Shown one piece after another: positions 25,716 through 34,344 of a stretch of 64,000 nucleotides of DNA (position 1 is the stretch's first letter; each line of letters opens with the position of its first letter). The position numbers and the translations under genes are program-made. Origin of the DNA: an uncultured Psychromonas sp. (GTDB lineage: Bacteria > Pseudomonadota > Gammaproteobacteria > Enterobacterales > Psychromonadaceae); NCBI RefSeq assembly GCF_947489755.1, contig NZ_CANLFB010000006.1:1-64000 (forward strand), written 5' to 3'. A model generated the notes under the pieces. It did not search any database and was not told the origin of the DNA. It worked only from the letters and a program-made list of their open reading frames with translations.

Positions 25716-26954
25716 ATGACAAAAACAAATTTAAAATTACTAACGTTGGTTGGAATGACCATGTTGATGGGCTGTGGTAGTAGCAGTGCTGATGAAACTG
25801 AGTCTACCAGCGCTATTGACTCATCTGAAACAGTGATCCTAGAGAGTGAATATACCGCTAATTGGATGGCCGGTTCTTGGGGCATAACTCAGCGCGTAGA
25901 TGGCGGTAAAAAACTCGATGCTTCTATAGAAACTGGAAAATATGACTGGGTAGCTGGCGCAGAAGAAATTGTAGCTAACATACCCGCTGCTGATTATGTC
26001 ATCACATCATTTACTCACCCTGCTCATGCTTATCTATTTACATTACGAACCAATAATAATGTCGATGTATCCACGATTCACCCGGATATGGTACCAACGC
26101 TAGAAAATGAACAAATCATTCTTGATGTTATTAATATTTATCGCGCAGCAGGAAAAAAAGTCATTCTTTATTTAAATGCAGCAGGCCCTTCGATGGCAGA
26201 AGAGCGCGGCGATCCTGAAATTCAAGAAGCATGGGAAACATACTATAACGATCAATGGGATGGGGATGAAGCAGCTGCTTGGCGTAATTTAGTACTGGGA
26301 TATGCAGAACGATTTGATGGTTTAGTTGATGGTTACTGGCTAGATAATGTATCTAACCTACCTGGACAAGTCTCTGACTTTGTCGCAATGCTACGCAGTG
26401 TTGATCCAACTTTAGTTATTGGCGTCAATAAATCAAAAGCCTATTTCACCGATGACGATGGTAATTATCTATATGTTGATAGTGATGGTTTAGATGATGA
26501 AGATGAAACAGATTATAAAATTATAAAACATGTTCCAGTAAATGAATATGGCGACTTTACAGCGGGTCATGTGACACCATTAGGTCAAGGAGCTCCCCCT
26601 AATTCTTGGGGATATGATGAATATACCCTTCCCAATATGGCAGAAACACCTTGGGAAAGTTATGACGGAAGTAACTATACGCTTAAACACGGATGGTTTC
26701 CTATCAGGGACTCTTGGAGCGGTTCAGGTGCAGAGCTTATGTTTGAAGTTGAACAAGCTTATCGATTTGTTCGCACTATTACTGATGGTGGTGCAGCAAT
26801 GACATGGTCAACCACTCAAAAAAAGGGCTATATGACAGCAGATGAAATGGATATCATGGTTGAAATTAACAACAGAATGACACAAGACCCTAAACCAGAT
26901 TACGAAGCTTATGAAAGACCAGAAGGCACCTATTTGGTTGGTGAAATAGAATAA
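25716..26954 (+). CDS. Lipoprotein with a glycosidase-like (TIM-barrel) domain
   Basis: 412 residues from ATG 25716, preceded by AGGG; a TTG two codons upstream is less likely. Signal and lipobox: LTLVGMTMLMGCGSSS, so it is lipid-anchored, followed by a Ser/Thr/Glu linker. The rest has a barrel-like pattern of strands ending in acidic residues: DYVITSFTHPAHAYLF, KKVILYLNAAGPSM, FDGLVDGYWLDNVSN (the D in WLDN is a candidate nucleophile, as in GH29 fucosidases) and TLVIGVNKS. Family not recognised with certainty. It could act on marine polysaccharide. It stands alone between two decayed copies of a small gene. Confidence 0.6.
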   Translation: MTKTNLKLLTLVGMTMLMGCGSSSADETESTSAIDSSETVILESEYTANWMAGSWGITQRVDGGKKLDASIETGKYDWVAGAEEIVANIPAADYVITSFTHPAHAYLFTLRTNNNVDVSTIHPDMVPTLENEQIILDVINIYRAAGKKVILYLNAAGPSMAEERGDPEIQEAWETYYNDQWDGDEAAAWRNLVLGYAERFDGLVDGYWLDNVSNLPGQVSDFVAMLRSVDPTLVIGVNKSKAYFTDDDGNYLYVDSDGLDDEDETDYKIIKHVPVNEYGDFTAGHVTPLGQGAPPNSWGYDEYTLPNMAETPWESYDGSNYTLKHGWFPIRDSWSGSGAELMFEVEQAYRFVRTITDGGAAMTWSTTQKKGYMTADEMDIMVEINNRMTQDPKPDYEAYERPEGTYLVGEIE

Positions 26955-27686
26955 AAATAACTATGTAAGATACGTTCGTAATACTAAAAAATAATGGATA
27001 CTTACCAGACATATATAACTGGCAAGTATCCATAAATAAAAATGCAATATAGCTAAAAATAACAGCAAGAAAATAGCGAATGTAAAGCGGTGCTTAAATT
27101 ATTAACCTGAGTCGTTATCTTCACCACATAAAAAGGCACAACAAATAAATACGACGAAAAATACAATGGTAATAAGGTGTTTCTGACAACGATAATTGGG
27201 TTCGTCTAGATGGCACAATAATAACCTACCTCCTAGCAACAAAAACGTCATCACTAAAAAGTAGATTACTTTAAATATTGCTCAAATATTTTGATACCCT
27301 GCCTTATCTGCTCATGTTAATACATAGCAATAATTTCTTTGGTTTAACCTCCCTATTCCATTACTTTCAACAAAAACTATGTGAACAAATCGAAGCCGAA
27401 TGAACGATTAATAATGGCTAAATACAGCAATGTTTATGGATGAATGATACTTTTAAAGTGTGGGTACCAACTATTTATTGGCATGTAATAACAACATGAT
27501 AAAAAGATAGAATTAAAAATATCACACTTAAGTTATTAGGTGCTGCACACTTTCTCTTTTGAACACCTGTTTTGAAAATTATTTATAGTATAATTAAACA
27601 ACTATTAGCCCATTACAGAATAATTTTGAATATTAAATAATCTTGATGCTTACAATCCACAACAATATTAATATAGGGAAATAAAT
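26955..27686. other. Long spacer around pseudogene B
   Basis: Apart from copy B (27102-27290), this 730-bp stretch shows no supported gene. The 27300-27686 part is AT-rich with no hairpin terminator that I can see; the zapG promoter must lie near its end. Confidence 0.4.
27102..27290 (-). pseudogene. Decayed small membrane-protein gene, copy B
   Basis: An ATG at 27249-27251 opens 49 codons (MTFLLLGGRLLLCHLDEP..., ending ...CGEDNDSG at 27102). It contains NYRCQKHLITIVFFVVF and is homologous to copy A. Upstream the homologous start region (KYL...) is out of frame, so this copy is N-terminally disrupted. The remaining ORF could still be translated as a one-helix protein. Confidence 0.55.
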
Positions 27687-28298
27687 ATGAACGAATCAAA
27701 TGAATTGATACCTTTACTCTTAGCGCTTATTGCCGGCGGCCTCATTGGCTTTCTTATTTATCATTTAACACTCGGCAAAAGTAAATCATCTAAACAACAA
27801 GAAGAGCTTGATAAGAACAAAGTAGAATTAGAAAAATACAAAGCACAAGTAAATGATCATTTTAACAGTAGCGCAGAACTAATGGGACAAGTGGCAAGTA
27901 GCTATCAAGCGCTTTACAATCACATGGCAGACCAATCACAATCTCTATTAGGTGAAACCGCAGCAACTCAATTTCCATTATTAAAAGAAGCAGATAACGC
28001 TGATGAAGAAATTGAAATAGCTGAAACTGAAGTTAAATCGGAAGAAGCTGAAACAATCGAAACCGAAGTTGAACCAGAAAAAGCTGAAACAACCGAAACC
28101 GAAGTTGAACCAGAAGAAGTTAAAACAACTGAAACTGAAGTTGAACCAGAAGAAGCTAAAATAACTGAAACTGAAGTAAAACCAGAAGAAGATGAAATCA
28201 TTGTAACTGGAGTTAAACCTGAAGAAACTGACATGGCTGAAGCAACTGAAACTGAAGTCAAATCAGAAGAAAACAGCAAAAAAGAAGAAACAAAATAA
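27687..28298 (+). CDS. zapG: ZapG/YhcB-family membrane protein with acidic repeat tail
   Basis: 203 residues, ATG preceded by TAGGGAAA. Transmembrane helix at about 8-28 (LIPLLLALIAGGLIGFLIY), then a coiled coil (ELDKNKVELEKYKAQVNDHFNSSAELM, near 38-65) and YQALYNHMADQSQSLL, matching E. coli YhcB (ZapG, DUF1043), which links cell-envelope growth and division. Residues about 105-200 are unusual: a run of degenerate units of the type ETEVEPEEAKTT, making a highly acidic cytoplasmic tail absent from E. coli YhcB. A strong hairpin follows the gene. Confidence 0.85.
   Translation: MNESNELIPLLLALIAGGLIGFLIYHLTLGKSKSSKQQEELDKNKVELEKYKAQVNDHFNSSAELMGQVASSYQALYNHMADQSQSLLGETAATQFPLLKEADNADEEIEIAETEVKSEEAETIETEVEPEKAETTETEVEPEEVKTTETEVEPEEAKITETEVKPEEDEIIVTGVKPEETDMAEATETEVKSEENSKKEETK
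28010..28270 (+). repeat. Degenerate tandem repeat coding for the acidic ZapG tail
   Basis: About seven units of roughly 30-36 bp (core GAAACTGAAGTTGAACCAGA) within the 3' part of zapG. Their similarity at DNA level suggests recent expansion. Confidence 0.8.
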
Positions 28299-28320
28299 AG
28301 TTAATATAAAACTTGTAAAC

Positions 28321-28350
28321 ATGTAGTCGTAATTGAAATTACGACTACAT
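28321..28350. terminator. Hairpin after zapG
   Basis: Perfect 13-bp stem ATGTAGTCGTAAT/ATTACGACTACAT with loop TGAA. The T run after it is short (CGCCTTTGT), so termination may be partial. Confidence 0.7.
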
Positions 28351-28476
28351 CGCCTTTGTAAATTATTCTGAGACTGCAATAAAAACTGTTTATAGCGTAT
28401 TTAAGTCTAGTCGAAAGGTTTGGATGTCTTGTCTTTTTACTCGAAGAAACACCTTGTTATAAAACTCTTAGCGTTC

Positions 28477-29420
28477 CTATGGGGTTGTGCATTTCATGAC
28501 CGCCTTAGGTTGAGATCCAGCACGCCATTGCCACAAGGTTTCATTACTCAGAGCAATGGTGTCACGACTTCCAGCTGCGACAACACTAGCACTGTTCATT
28601 ATCTGCTTTGGTTCAAGTCCCGCATGCCTTCCCCAGCCCCACAAACTTCCGTTGCGCTTAATAGCAAAAGTGTGACTACTGCCAGTCGCAATTGCCTTTA
28701 TATCATCAACTATTAGTCCCCACTCAACTGCTTTGTCACCGATACCATGGCTGCCTAACGGACCGTATATATTGCCACCCGTTCCCCACACAGTTCCATC
28801 CTGTTTAAGTATTAACGCATGGCCAGTATGCGCAACAACCTGTGTTACCTCTGTAGCAGTTTGTACATAACCCTCGGTTGAAGTGAGTTTGCCGTCACCA
28901 TATTGCCCGCGATGAGCAAGACCATAGACAAAAAGTTTTCCGTCACGGGTGACATAATAGTTGGCACTATCACCAACTGACGCAGTGAGAATGTTGTTAG
29001 CAACTTTTCTTGAGTCTTCAGTGATGTTTTCACCAAATCCGAAAAGGGTTTTCGTATCAAACTGCCATAACGTACTGTCATGTCGTATTGCAAACAAACC
29101 TGAACGACCCGCATAGAAAGAGCTTACTTGATCAGTTACAACTGTTGGCTTATCTGGATTGTCACTCCATGCTAAAAGCTCACCTTTTTCCGTTAAAGCA
29201 TAACTATTGCTTCTCCCAACACCCACTTGCTTTATGCCAGTCATGCGTTTAATTGGAGTATCAACGCCTTCCCATTCAAATACGCTATCACCGCTAACGC
29301 TAGAAAGCGATCATAATAGGCAGCAAGCCGAGGCCCAGAACTATCCGCAGCAGTAGGCATCGCAACGAGCAGACTCGATATAAGCGGAAGAAAAAGTGCT
29401 TTATTCAGACAAACTTTCAT
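28477..29420 (-). pseudogene. Exported RCC1-repeat protein, frameshifted
   Basis: The start at 29418-29420 has AAAGGA upstream and a signal peptide (MKVCLNKALFLPLISSLLVAMPTAA). The frame ends early, but the other frame continues as SLSSVSGDSVFEWEGVDTPI and then RCC1-type repeats (GVGRSNSYALTEKGELLAW, VVAHTGHALILKQDGTVWGTG, AIATGSSHTFAIKRNGSLWGWG) to 28477. The two join perfectly if one T is restored near 29309-29312 (GATTCG instead of GATCG). It is either a recent loss-of-function mutation, a phase-variable site or a sequencing error. RCC1 propellers usually bind proteins. It lies at the far end of the integron-like block, same strand as the cassettes. Confidence 0.75.
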
Positions 29421-29545
29421 TATATTGCGTCCTTTCATGTGTATCGAAATCTAAATTGCCTTAGAACGTCCACTTAAGCAGACAAAAATCACGGACTAAA
29501 ATTGAGAAGCAATGCTCATTTTTTAATTATTGTTGAATTTTTTTA

Positions 29546-30151
29546 TTAGCTATTTTTAGTTAGATAACCAAGCAAAGAGCAAGATTCCTGCAGTAAGCTT
29601 CTTCGTTTATCAAAATCATCAGTGCTTTGAAGGTGATTGTATATTTCTATGTGTCTTTTTTTCATTCTTTGAAACTCAAAAGATGAATATAATTCTTGAA
29701 TCCAAGCTAAATCTAATTCTGTAACTGCATTTCTAATTTCGTCAGGAAGATCTTCGGCATAAGAAATGCCGGCATAATTAGATGAATGCCATATATCTTG
29801 TTTTTCTATATGCAATTTGAGTAATTTTGGAATCATGTAAATATTATCAAGCATTAATTCTGCAAGCATAAACTTTGCTTCATCACTTTTACCCATTCGA
29901 TATAAGCTTAAAGCCCAGCAAAGCTTCTGAATCGGTTCTCCAGAATCATCTGAGCATTCACTTTTATACCACTCAAAATATAAATTGGATTTAGCTAAGT
30001 CGTTTAATAAAAAATAAAGCCAAAATAATAAGTACCTTTTTCCACTTCCATCGCTTACAACTCCATATTCTTTCTTTTCTTGATTAAGAGATGATTTATA
30101 GCTAGATATTCTAGCTTTCAATTTCTTTTCTGTATCTGGAAACGTATTCAT
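29546..30151 (-). CDS. Hypothetical protein, probable integron cassette
   Basis: 201 residues, soluble, helical (LCWALSLYRMGKSDEAKFMLAELMLDN suggests a TPR-like helix pair near residues 78-105). No family recognised. Its start follows, on the - strand, a GTTAGC integron core site (complement of 30170-30175) that an IS1182-type end abuts, as expected for the first base of a gene cassette. I did not find a convincing attC after its stop. Confidence 0.6.
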   Translation of the reverse strand: MNTFPDTEKKLKARISSYKSSLNQEKKEYGVVSDGSGKRYLLFWLYFLLNDLAKSNLYFEWYKSECSDDSGEPIQKLCWALSLYRMGKSDEAKFMLAELMLDNIYMIPKLLKLHIEKQDIWHSSNYAGISYAEDLPDEIRNAVTELDLAWIQELYSSFEFQRMKKRHIEIYNHLQSTDDFDKRRSLLQESCSLLGYLTKNS

Positions 30152-30169
30152 ACATGCACCATGTAAATA

Positions 30170-30175
30170 GCTAAC
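30170..30175 (-). other. attC core half-site GTTAGC, split by IS1182 remnant
   Basis: GCTAAC on the + strand (GTTAGC on the cassette strand) lies directly against the GAGGCTG terminal repeat of the IS1182 remnant and 19 bp before the start of the 201-residue gene. The rest of the attC is gone. Confidence 0.5.
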
Positions 30176-30364
30176 GAGGCTGTAGAATTTCTCATTCTCA
30201 GCCCGAATTTTAATTATAAAAACACACTATTTTATATTTACTTGAGATTCAAATAGATTATTGGATTTTCAATAAATGATTGATTAAATTGAGTTGTAAA
30301 GACGTTTATGAGGGTAATTAAACTATATTATTGAGGCTAAAGGGCTTTGCCCTTGGCTTAACGG
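30176..30364 (-). mobile_element. Remnant end of an IS1182-type element
   Basis: About 190 bp closely similar to 34842-35035, the downstream end of the complete IS1182-type element, beginning with the same terminal repeat GAGGCTGTAGAATTTCTC. The transposase and the other end are missing, apparently replaced by the adjacent IS110-type element. Confidence 0.85.
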
Positions 30365-30566
30365 AAAAGTGCGGACATCCACCGATTTAAACCATTAAAA
30401 ATAATCTTATTTCTATTATCAAAACAGTAACATAAAATTTTTTGATAGTAGAAAGTCATAAATTAAGAAAGGTTTTACGTAAATAATGGCTTTTTTAGGT
30501 ATGGCTTATTTTAGCCACTGCTAATAATATATTTATTTTTTAAATAAATTTTATGGATGCTGAGAT

Positions 30567-30642
30567 GGTCACTCCACGAAGGCATCACAATGTGCCAAGA
30601 TTGGATAAGTGTTCAGCAAATCAATCTAACCATGGAGTGACC
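30567..30642 (+). repeat. Inverted repeat upstream of IS110-type transposase
   Basis: GGTCACTCCA (30567-30576) is the perfect complement of TGGAGTGACC (30633-30642), which contains the transposase ribosome-binding site. It may be a subterminal repeat of the element or a translational control hairpin. Confidence 0.7.
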
Positions 30643-30645
30643 AAA

Positions 30646-31671
30646 ATGAAATGTAGCGTAATTAGTATCGACCTAGCAAAGAATATTTTTCAAATATGTG
30701 TATTAGATGAAAATAGAAAAGTGCTGTTTAACAAAAAAGTAAAACGCTCTGAACTGTTACACGAACTAAGGCAATTTGAACCTACGTTAGTCGTGATGGA
30801 AGCTTGTTATAGCTCAAATCCATGGGGAAGAAGAATTGAAAAGCTAGGGCATACCGTCAGATTAATTCCGCCTTTTGTCGTTAAACCTTTTGTGATTGGC
30901 AATAAAAATGATGCCAATGACGCTCTCGCTATTGCTGAAGCCTCATTAAGACCAACAGTTCGTTTTGTTGCGGTTAAATCTACTGAGCAACAAGACATTC
31001 AATCACTACAACGGATTGCTGAACGATTAGTAAAAACAAGAACCGGTGACGTGAATCAGTTAAGGGGTTTATTGTCTGAATACGGGGTAGTGGTTGGAAC
31101 GGGTATCACGACTTTGATGAAGGCAGTACCTGATATCGTTGAAGATGCGAAGAATGAATTAACGTCGATAGCACGCAGTTTTATCCTACGTATTTATCGT
31201 AATATACAACGAATAAGTGTTCAAATTGAAGTAGTAAAAACAGAGTTGATTGACCTAATTAAAGACAAAGATGAATATGCATTGTTACAAAGCATACCCG
31301 GTATCGGGCCTATTATTTCAGCTGCTTTAATGGCATCAGTCGGTGATGCGGGGGCCTTTAAAAATGGTAGGCAGTTAGCCGCTTGGATTGGCCTAACACC
31401 CACACAATATGCCAGTGGTGAAATGAATCGAATGGGCAAAATAAGTAAGCGGGGTAATAGTTCGCTTAGAAAGTATCTAATTCATGGTGCGCGCACGGTA
31501 CTGAACTGGTGTGAGAAAAAAGACGATGTATTGAGTTGTTGGCTGAAAACGCTAAAAGAGCGAATGCATGGGTGTAAAGCAGTGGTTGCTTTGGCGAATA
31601 AGTTAGCCAGAATAATTTGGTCGGTATTAACGACTAAACAGCCCTTTGATGTGACTAAAGCTTGTGCATGA
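30646..31671 (+). CDS. IS110-family transposase (DEDD recombinase)
   Basis: 341 residues from ATG 30646 (GGAGTGACCAAA precedes it). The N-terminal RuvC-like DEDD domain starts VISIDLAKNIFQICVLDENRK (D10), with VVMEACYSS and NKNDANDALAIAEA supplying the other acidic residues. The C-terminal transposase_20 part has LLQSIPGIGPIISAALMASVGDAGAFKNGRQLAAWIGLTP and the serine-bearing GKISKRGNSSLRKYLIHGAR. It is intact. IS110-type enzymes insert at defined sites guided by an element-encoded RNA. The element sits in the integron-like array, downstream of the Sel1 cassette. Confidence 0.92.
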   Translation: MKCSVISIDLAKNIFQICVLDENRKVLFNKKVKRSELLHELRQFEPTLVVMEACYSSNPWGRRIEKLGHTVRLIPPFVVKPFVIGNKNDANDALAIAEASLRPTVRFVAVKSTEQQDIQSLQRIAERLVKTRTGDVNQLRGLLSEYGVVVGTGITTLMKAVPDIVEDAKNELTSIARSFILRIYRNIQRISVQIEVVKTELIDLIKDKDEYALLQSIPGIGPIISAALMASVGDAGAFKNGRQLAAWIGLTPTQYASGEMNRMGKISKRGNSSLRKYLIHGARTVLNWCEKKDDVLSCWLKTLKERMHGCKAVVALANKLARIIWSVLTTKQPFDVTKACA

Positions 31672-32045
31672 TAAAGCACAATGAACAGATAGAATATGAA
31701 AAATGATTTAATTAATCCACCACCCTAAACGGTAATAAGCATTGATGATTTAAAACGGTTTGTCTTATTCGGAACCTCAGCTGGACTTCTGCCTTTTAAG
31801 GCATAATGGGTGCAAAGGCGAGTAAGACTTCTTCTGGAATTCAGGAGGGCGCGGCTTCCCATAAAGTAGCCATTAAGACGCCGGATATATGTCAAGAAAC
31901 CGTTATCTCTATGATGTAAAGAGCAGTTTAGACAAAGGTGATTTATCGGCTAAAACGATCCTGTACAAAAGACAAGTTTAACCAGGAAAACACCCCTTTA
32001 TTAATAAGGGTGACGAGTCTTTTGTACGTAATCAATTATTAAACA
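31672..32045 (+). ncRNA. Candidate IS110 bridge-RNA region
   Basis: About 370 bp downstream of the transposase without ORFs but with structure: TGCCTT-TT-AAGGCA near 31790 and a nested stem-loop at 31963-32027. In IS1111-type IS110 elements the guide (bridge) RNA is encoded at the downstream non-coding end. Assignment is by position and structure only; loops matching target and donor were not verified. Confidence 0.35.
31963..32027. repeat. Nested stem-loop
   Basis: GTACAAAAGAC (31963-31973) and GTCTTTTGTAC (32017-32027) are perfect complements and enclose a second stem CACCC...GGGTG (31991-32012) with an AT-palindromic tip. It could belong to a bridge RNA or be the element's end structure. 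Confidence 0.65.
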
Positions 32046-32129
32046 GAAAATAAAAATCAATCTAATCTTGATTTACAAAGAGTGACCATATATGTCCAAT
32101 AGTTACATCCGATACATCCAATAGTTACA

Positions 32130-32156
32130 CGGAGTCCGTTTGAGCAGTTTGTTAGC
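32130..32156 (-). other. Half attC site downstream of the Sel1 cassette
   Basis: On the - strand the sequence GCTAACAAACTGCTCAAACG directly follows the Sel1 gene. This is the typical beginning of an attC site (core CTAAC). It stops after about 30 bp (GGACTCCG), where IS110-associated sequence begins. Confidence 0.65.
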
Positions 32157-32166
32157 TTTGGCTAGA

Positions 32167-33792
32167 TCAAAATGCAGAACTTGAACCCTCATATTTCTTT
32201 AGTTTCTCTCGCTTTTTAACTGCTTCAATCTCAGAGTCCATTTTGGATTTGAAATCACTTACATTATACGATAAGAGCAAATCCAGATTAGGCCAGCCTC
32301 TTTCCAATTTAATGGTGACGCCATTTTTATACCAATAGTGAGTCACTTCACCAAGGTGGGCAGAGCCATATGAGCTATCGGGATAGCCGTACTTTTGAGA
32401 CAAAATATCCCTAATTTCATCTATGTACCATTTGCTAGAGGAACGAAATTTGTATTGGATTTGCGCTAAGTAATCACCTGATGACCCGTAATCGTTCCCA
32501 TCTGACTCTTGAGAATAAAAAGCTAGCATTTCGTATGAGCCTGGCATTACTTGCCTAGAGTTATATGTATCAGCAAAGTAACTGTACTTTTCCCTAATTA
32601 CAGTTGCTCCAGCACTTTTGATCGCTGACCGCATTTCATCTCTGGTTGCTCCATAAGTATGGATACCAAAAAGCTTTGGAGAATTTGGGTATTTTTTCTG
32701 AATAGCCAACATTTTTTCTAGGCTTTTTAGATTGTTAGCAGCTAGCTCATTACCTGCATCAGCCGCCAACTTAAAAAGCTCCTTGGCCCTTTTCAGGTCC
32801 CGATCACCACCCTCACCGCGCTGATACATAAGAGCTAAATTGTTCTTTACAACACTTTCTTCAGGATCTTTAATCAATGCTTTTTCATACCATTTCCTAG
32901 CCGCAATTAAATCTTTGGTTACCCCCTCCCCCTTCGATAAGAAATAAGCCACATAAAAATATGCACTGCCATAACCTTTATCAGCTGCTTTCTTGAAGTA
33001 TTTATATGCTTCACGAGTATTCTTTGATACCCCCTGTCCATCATTCAATAAAAGAGCTAACCGATAGGACTCATAAGCGCCATCTTGATCTGCTGCTAGG
33101 CTGTACCATTTTGCAGCCTCAGAATAATCAGGCGCTCCAAGTTTTCCTAGCCTATATAAATCACCCAGATAACCTTGGGCGTCGTAATGCCCTTCTTTGG
33201 CAATTGGCAACCAAACTTTAAGTGCTTCAGAATAATTTTTACTTTCATAAAGCTTAAGGCCTCTTTTGTAATCATCAGCAAAGATTGTGTTTAAAGAATT
33301 TTTGCTATATTGATCACCGGCTGTTGAGGCTTTTTTAAACCAAGAAACGGCTTTATCTGTGCTAGCGGCCACACCTAGCCCGTAGTAATAGATATTTCCC
33401 AGCTCTCTCTGTGATCTGACATTATTATGACTGGCCAGTATCTCAAAAATCTCTTTTGCCTGACCATAGTTTTTATTTTTCTTTTCAGAGAGCGCCCTTT
33501 CTAGATACTCTTTTTCGGCCTCTTTGTATTCCGAGCCATAGGCTCTGCGAGCTTTATAAAGTAGCCCTAAGCGTTTTAATTCATTACCCTTATCGTGCTC
33601 AATCTTTGACAGATAATAATAGCCATCAGAATTACCCCAGCCTGAAATTTTACCGCATACAGCCTCTGCGGTTTGTTTATCACCAGCCTTGTAATATTCT
33701 GCACAAGATTGAGCAGTTGGATTTTCAAGTGGATTGGAAGCACAACCAGCCAAAATTGCTAGGATTCCGAATCCCAAAAACATCCTCTTCAT
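32167..33792 (-). CDS. Sel1/TPR-repeat lipoprotein, integron cassette gene
   Basis: 541 residues from the ATG at 33790-33792, which has a strong AAGGAGAAGA ribosome-binding site; an in-frame ATG 10 codons upstream is unlikely. Lipobox: MFLGFGILAILAGCASN. Sel1-like repeats occupy about residues 50-350 (RELGNIYYYGLGVAASTDKAVSWFKKAS, YRLALLLNDGQGVSKNTREAYKYFKKAADKG, NNLALMYQRGEGGDRDLKRAKELFKLAAD). The C-terminal 170 residues form a separate domain of unknown type. Sel1 lipoproteins usually mediate protein contacts at the envelope. It is flanked by attC sites on both sides and on the cassette strand. Its higher GC content fits lateral acquisition. Confidence 0.82.
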   Translation of the reverse strand: MKRMFLGFGILAILAGCASNPLENPTAQSCAEYYKAGDKQTAEAVCGKISGWGNSDGYYYLSKIEHDKGNELKRLGLLYKARRAYGSEYKEAEKEYLERALSEKKNKNYGQAKEIFEILASHNNVRSQRELGNIYYYGLGVAASTDKAVSWFKKASTAGDQYSKNSLNTIFADDYKRGLKLYESKNYSEALKVWLPIAKEGHYDAQGYLGDLYRLGKLGAPDYSEAAKWYSLAADQDGAYESYRLALLLNDGQGVSKNTREAYKYFKKAADKGYGSAYFYVAYFLSKGEGVTKDLIAARKWYEKALIKDPEESVVKNNLALMYQRGEGGDRDLKRAKELFKLAADAGNELAANNLKSLEKMLAIQKKYPNSPKLFGIHTYGATRDEMRSAIKSAGATVIREKYSYFADTYNSRQVMPGSYEMLAFYSQESDGNDYGSSGDYLAQIQYKFRSSSKWYIDEIRDILSQKYGYPDSSYGSAHLGEVTHYWYKNGVTIKLERGWPNLDLLLSYNVSDFKSKMDSEIEAVKKREKLKKYEGSSSAF

Positions 33793-33828
33793 TTCTTCTC
33801 CTTTTTGTTTCTGCATATGCACGTTCTA

Positions 33829-33922
33829 AAGCTAACGCCGTTTTAAGTTGAAAAGTACGGTGGGATATAATCGCGAAGCGATGGCCCACTGTAATTTTTC
33901 AACTTGAAAACTCTTGTTAGTT
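33829..33922 (-). repeat. attC-like recombination site 1
   Basis: Read on the - strand: CTAACAAGAG...GGCGTTAGC. The arms CAAGTTGAAAA and TTTTCAACTT, then GTGGG/CCCAC and ATCGC/GCGAT, make one long imperfect hairpin with extrahelical bases and a short variable tip, the architecture of an attC site. The core boxes are CTAAC and GTTAG. It is nearly identical to 34250-34337. It separates the Sel1 gene from the preceding cassette. Confidence 0.78.
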
Positions 33923-34249
33923 TGGTATGAACGGCTTTGGTTTACAAAACCGAAACGACATCAAACCAACTTCAATTTTTGTTTTTACTTAGAAACCATT
34001 CCATCAGATTCTTAACATTAAAATTCAATGAAACTGCCCAATTGCCAACAATATATTTAAAAGCAGAAAATTACCAACTAAATGTAAATTAACTAACCAA
34101 TTTTAACACCATAGATTCCAAAATATTGCCCCGTTTCAAACAATGAAGCAGGGAACAAACTTGTAAATTCAAAGAAGAGTCGAGCAGCGCAAAAAACAAC
34201 AAGGGAAATGGCGATGGAATTTTATAAATAACAAAATTACTGAATACAA
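33923..34249 (-). other. ORF-less gene cassette
   Basis: About 330 bp between two attC-like sites with no ORF of meaningful length on either strand; a 21-codon frame on the + strand (MNGFGLQNRNDIKPTS...) runs against cassette direction. It may carry a promoter, a small RNA, or nothing. Confidence 0.55.
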
Positions 34250-34337
34250 ACTAACGCCATTTTAAGTTGAAAAGTACGGTGGGATATAATCGCGAAGCGA
34301 TGGCCCGCTGTAATTTTTCAACTTGAAAACTCTTGTG
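34250..34337 (-). repeat. attC-like recombination site 2
   Basis: Near-identical twin of attC 1, lying 8 bp after the stop of the ASCH gene as expected for a cassette. The gene-side core box is degenerate (ATCAC instead of CTAAC), which may make it a poor substrate. Confidence 0.75.
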
Positions 34338-34344
34338 ATATTGC

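Noticed and set aside
27968-28279. Leftward Ser/Val-rich frame opposite zapG
   Set aside because: Antisense of the acidic repeat tail; composition is a by-product of the repeat.
29400-29545. Possible attC after the 201-residue cassette gene
   Set aside because: An AGCTAAT sequence follows the stop, but no complementary arms or GTTAG-type second core could be paired.
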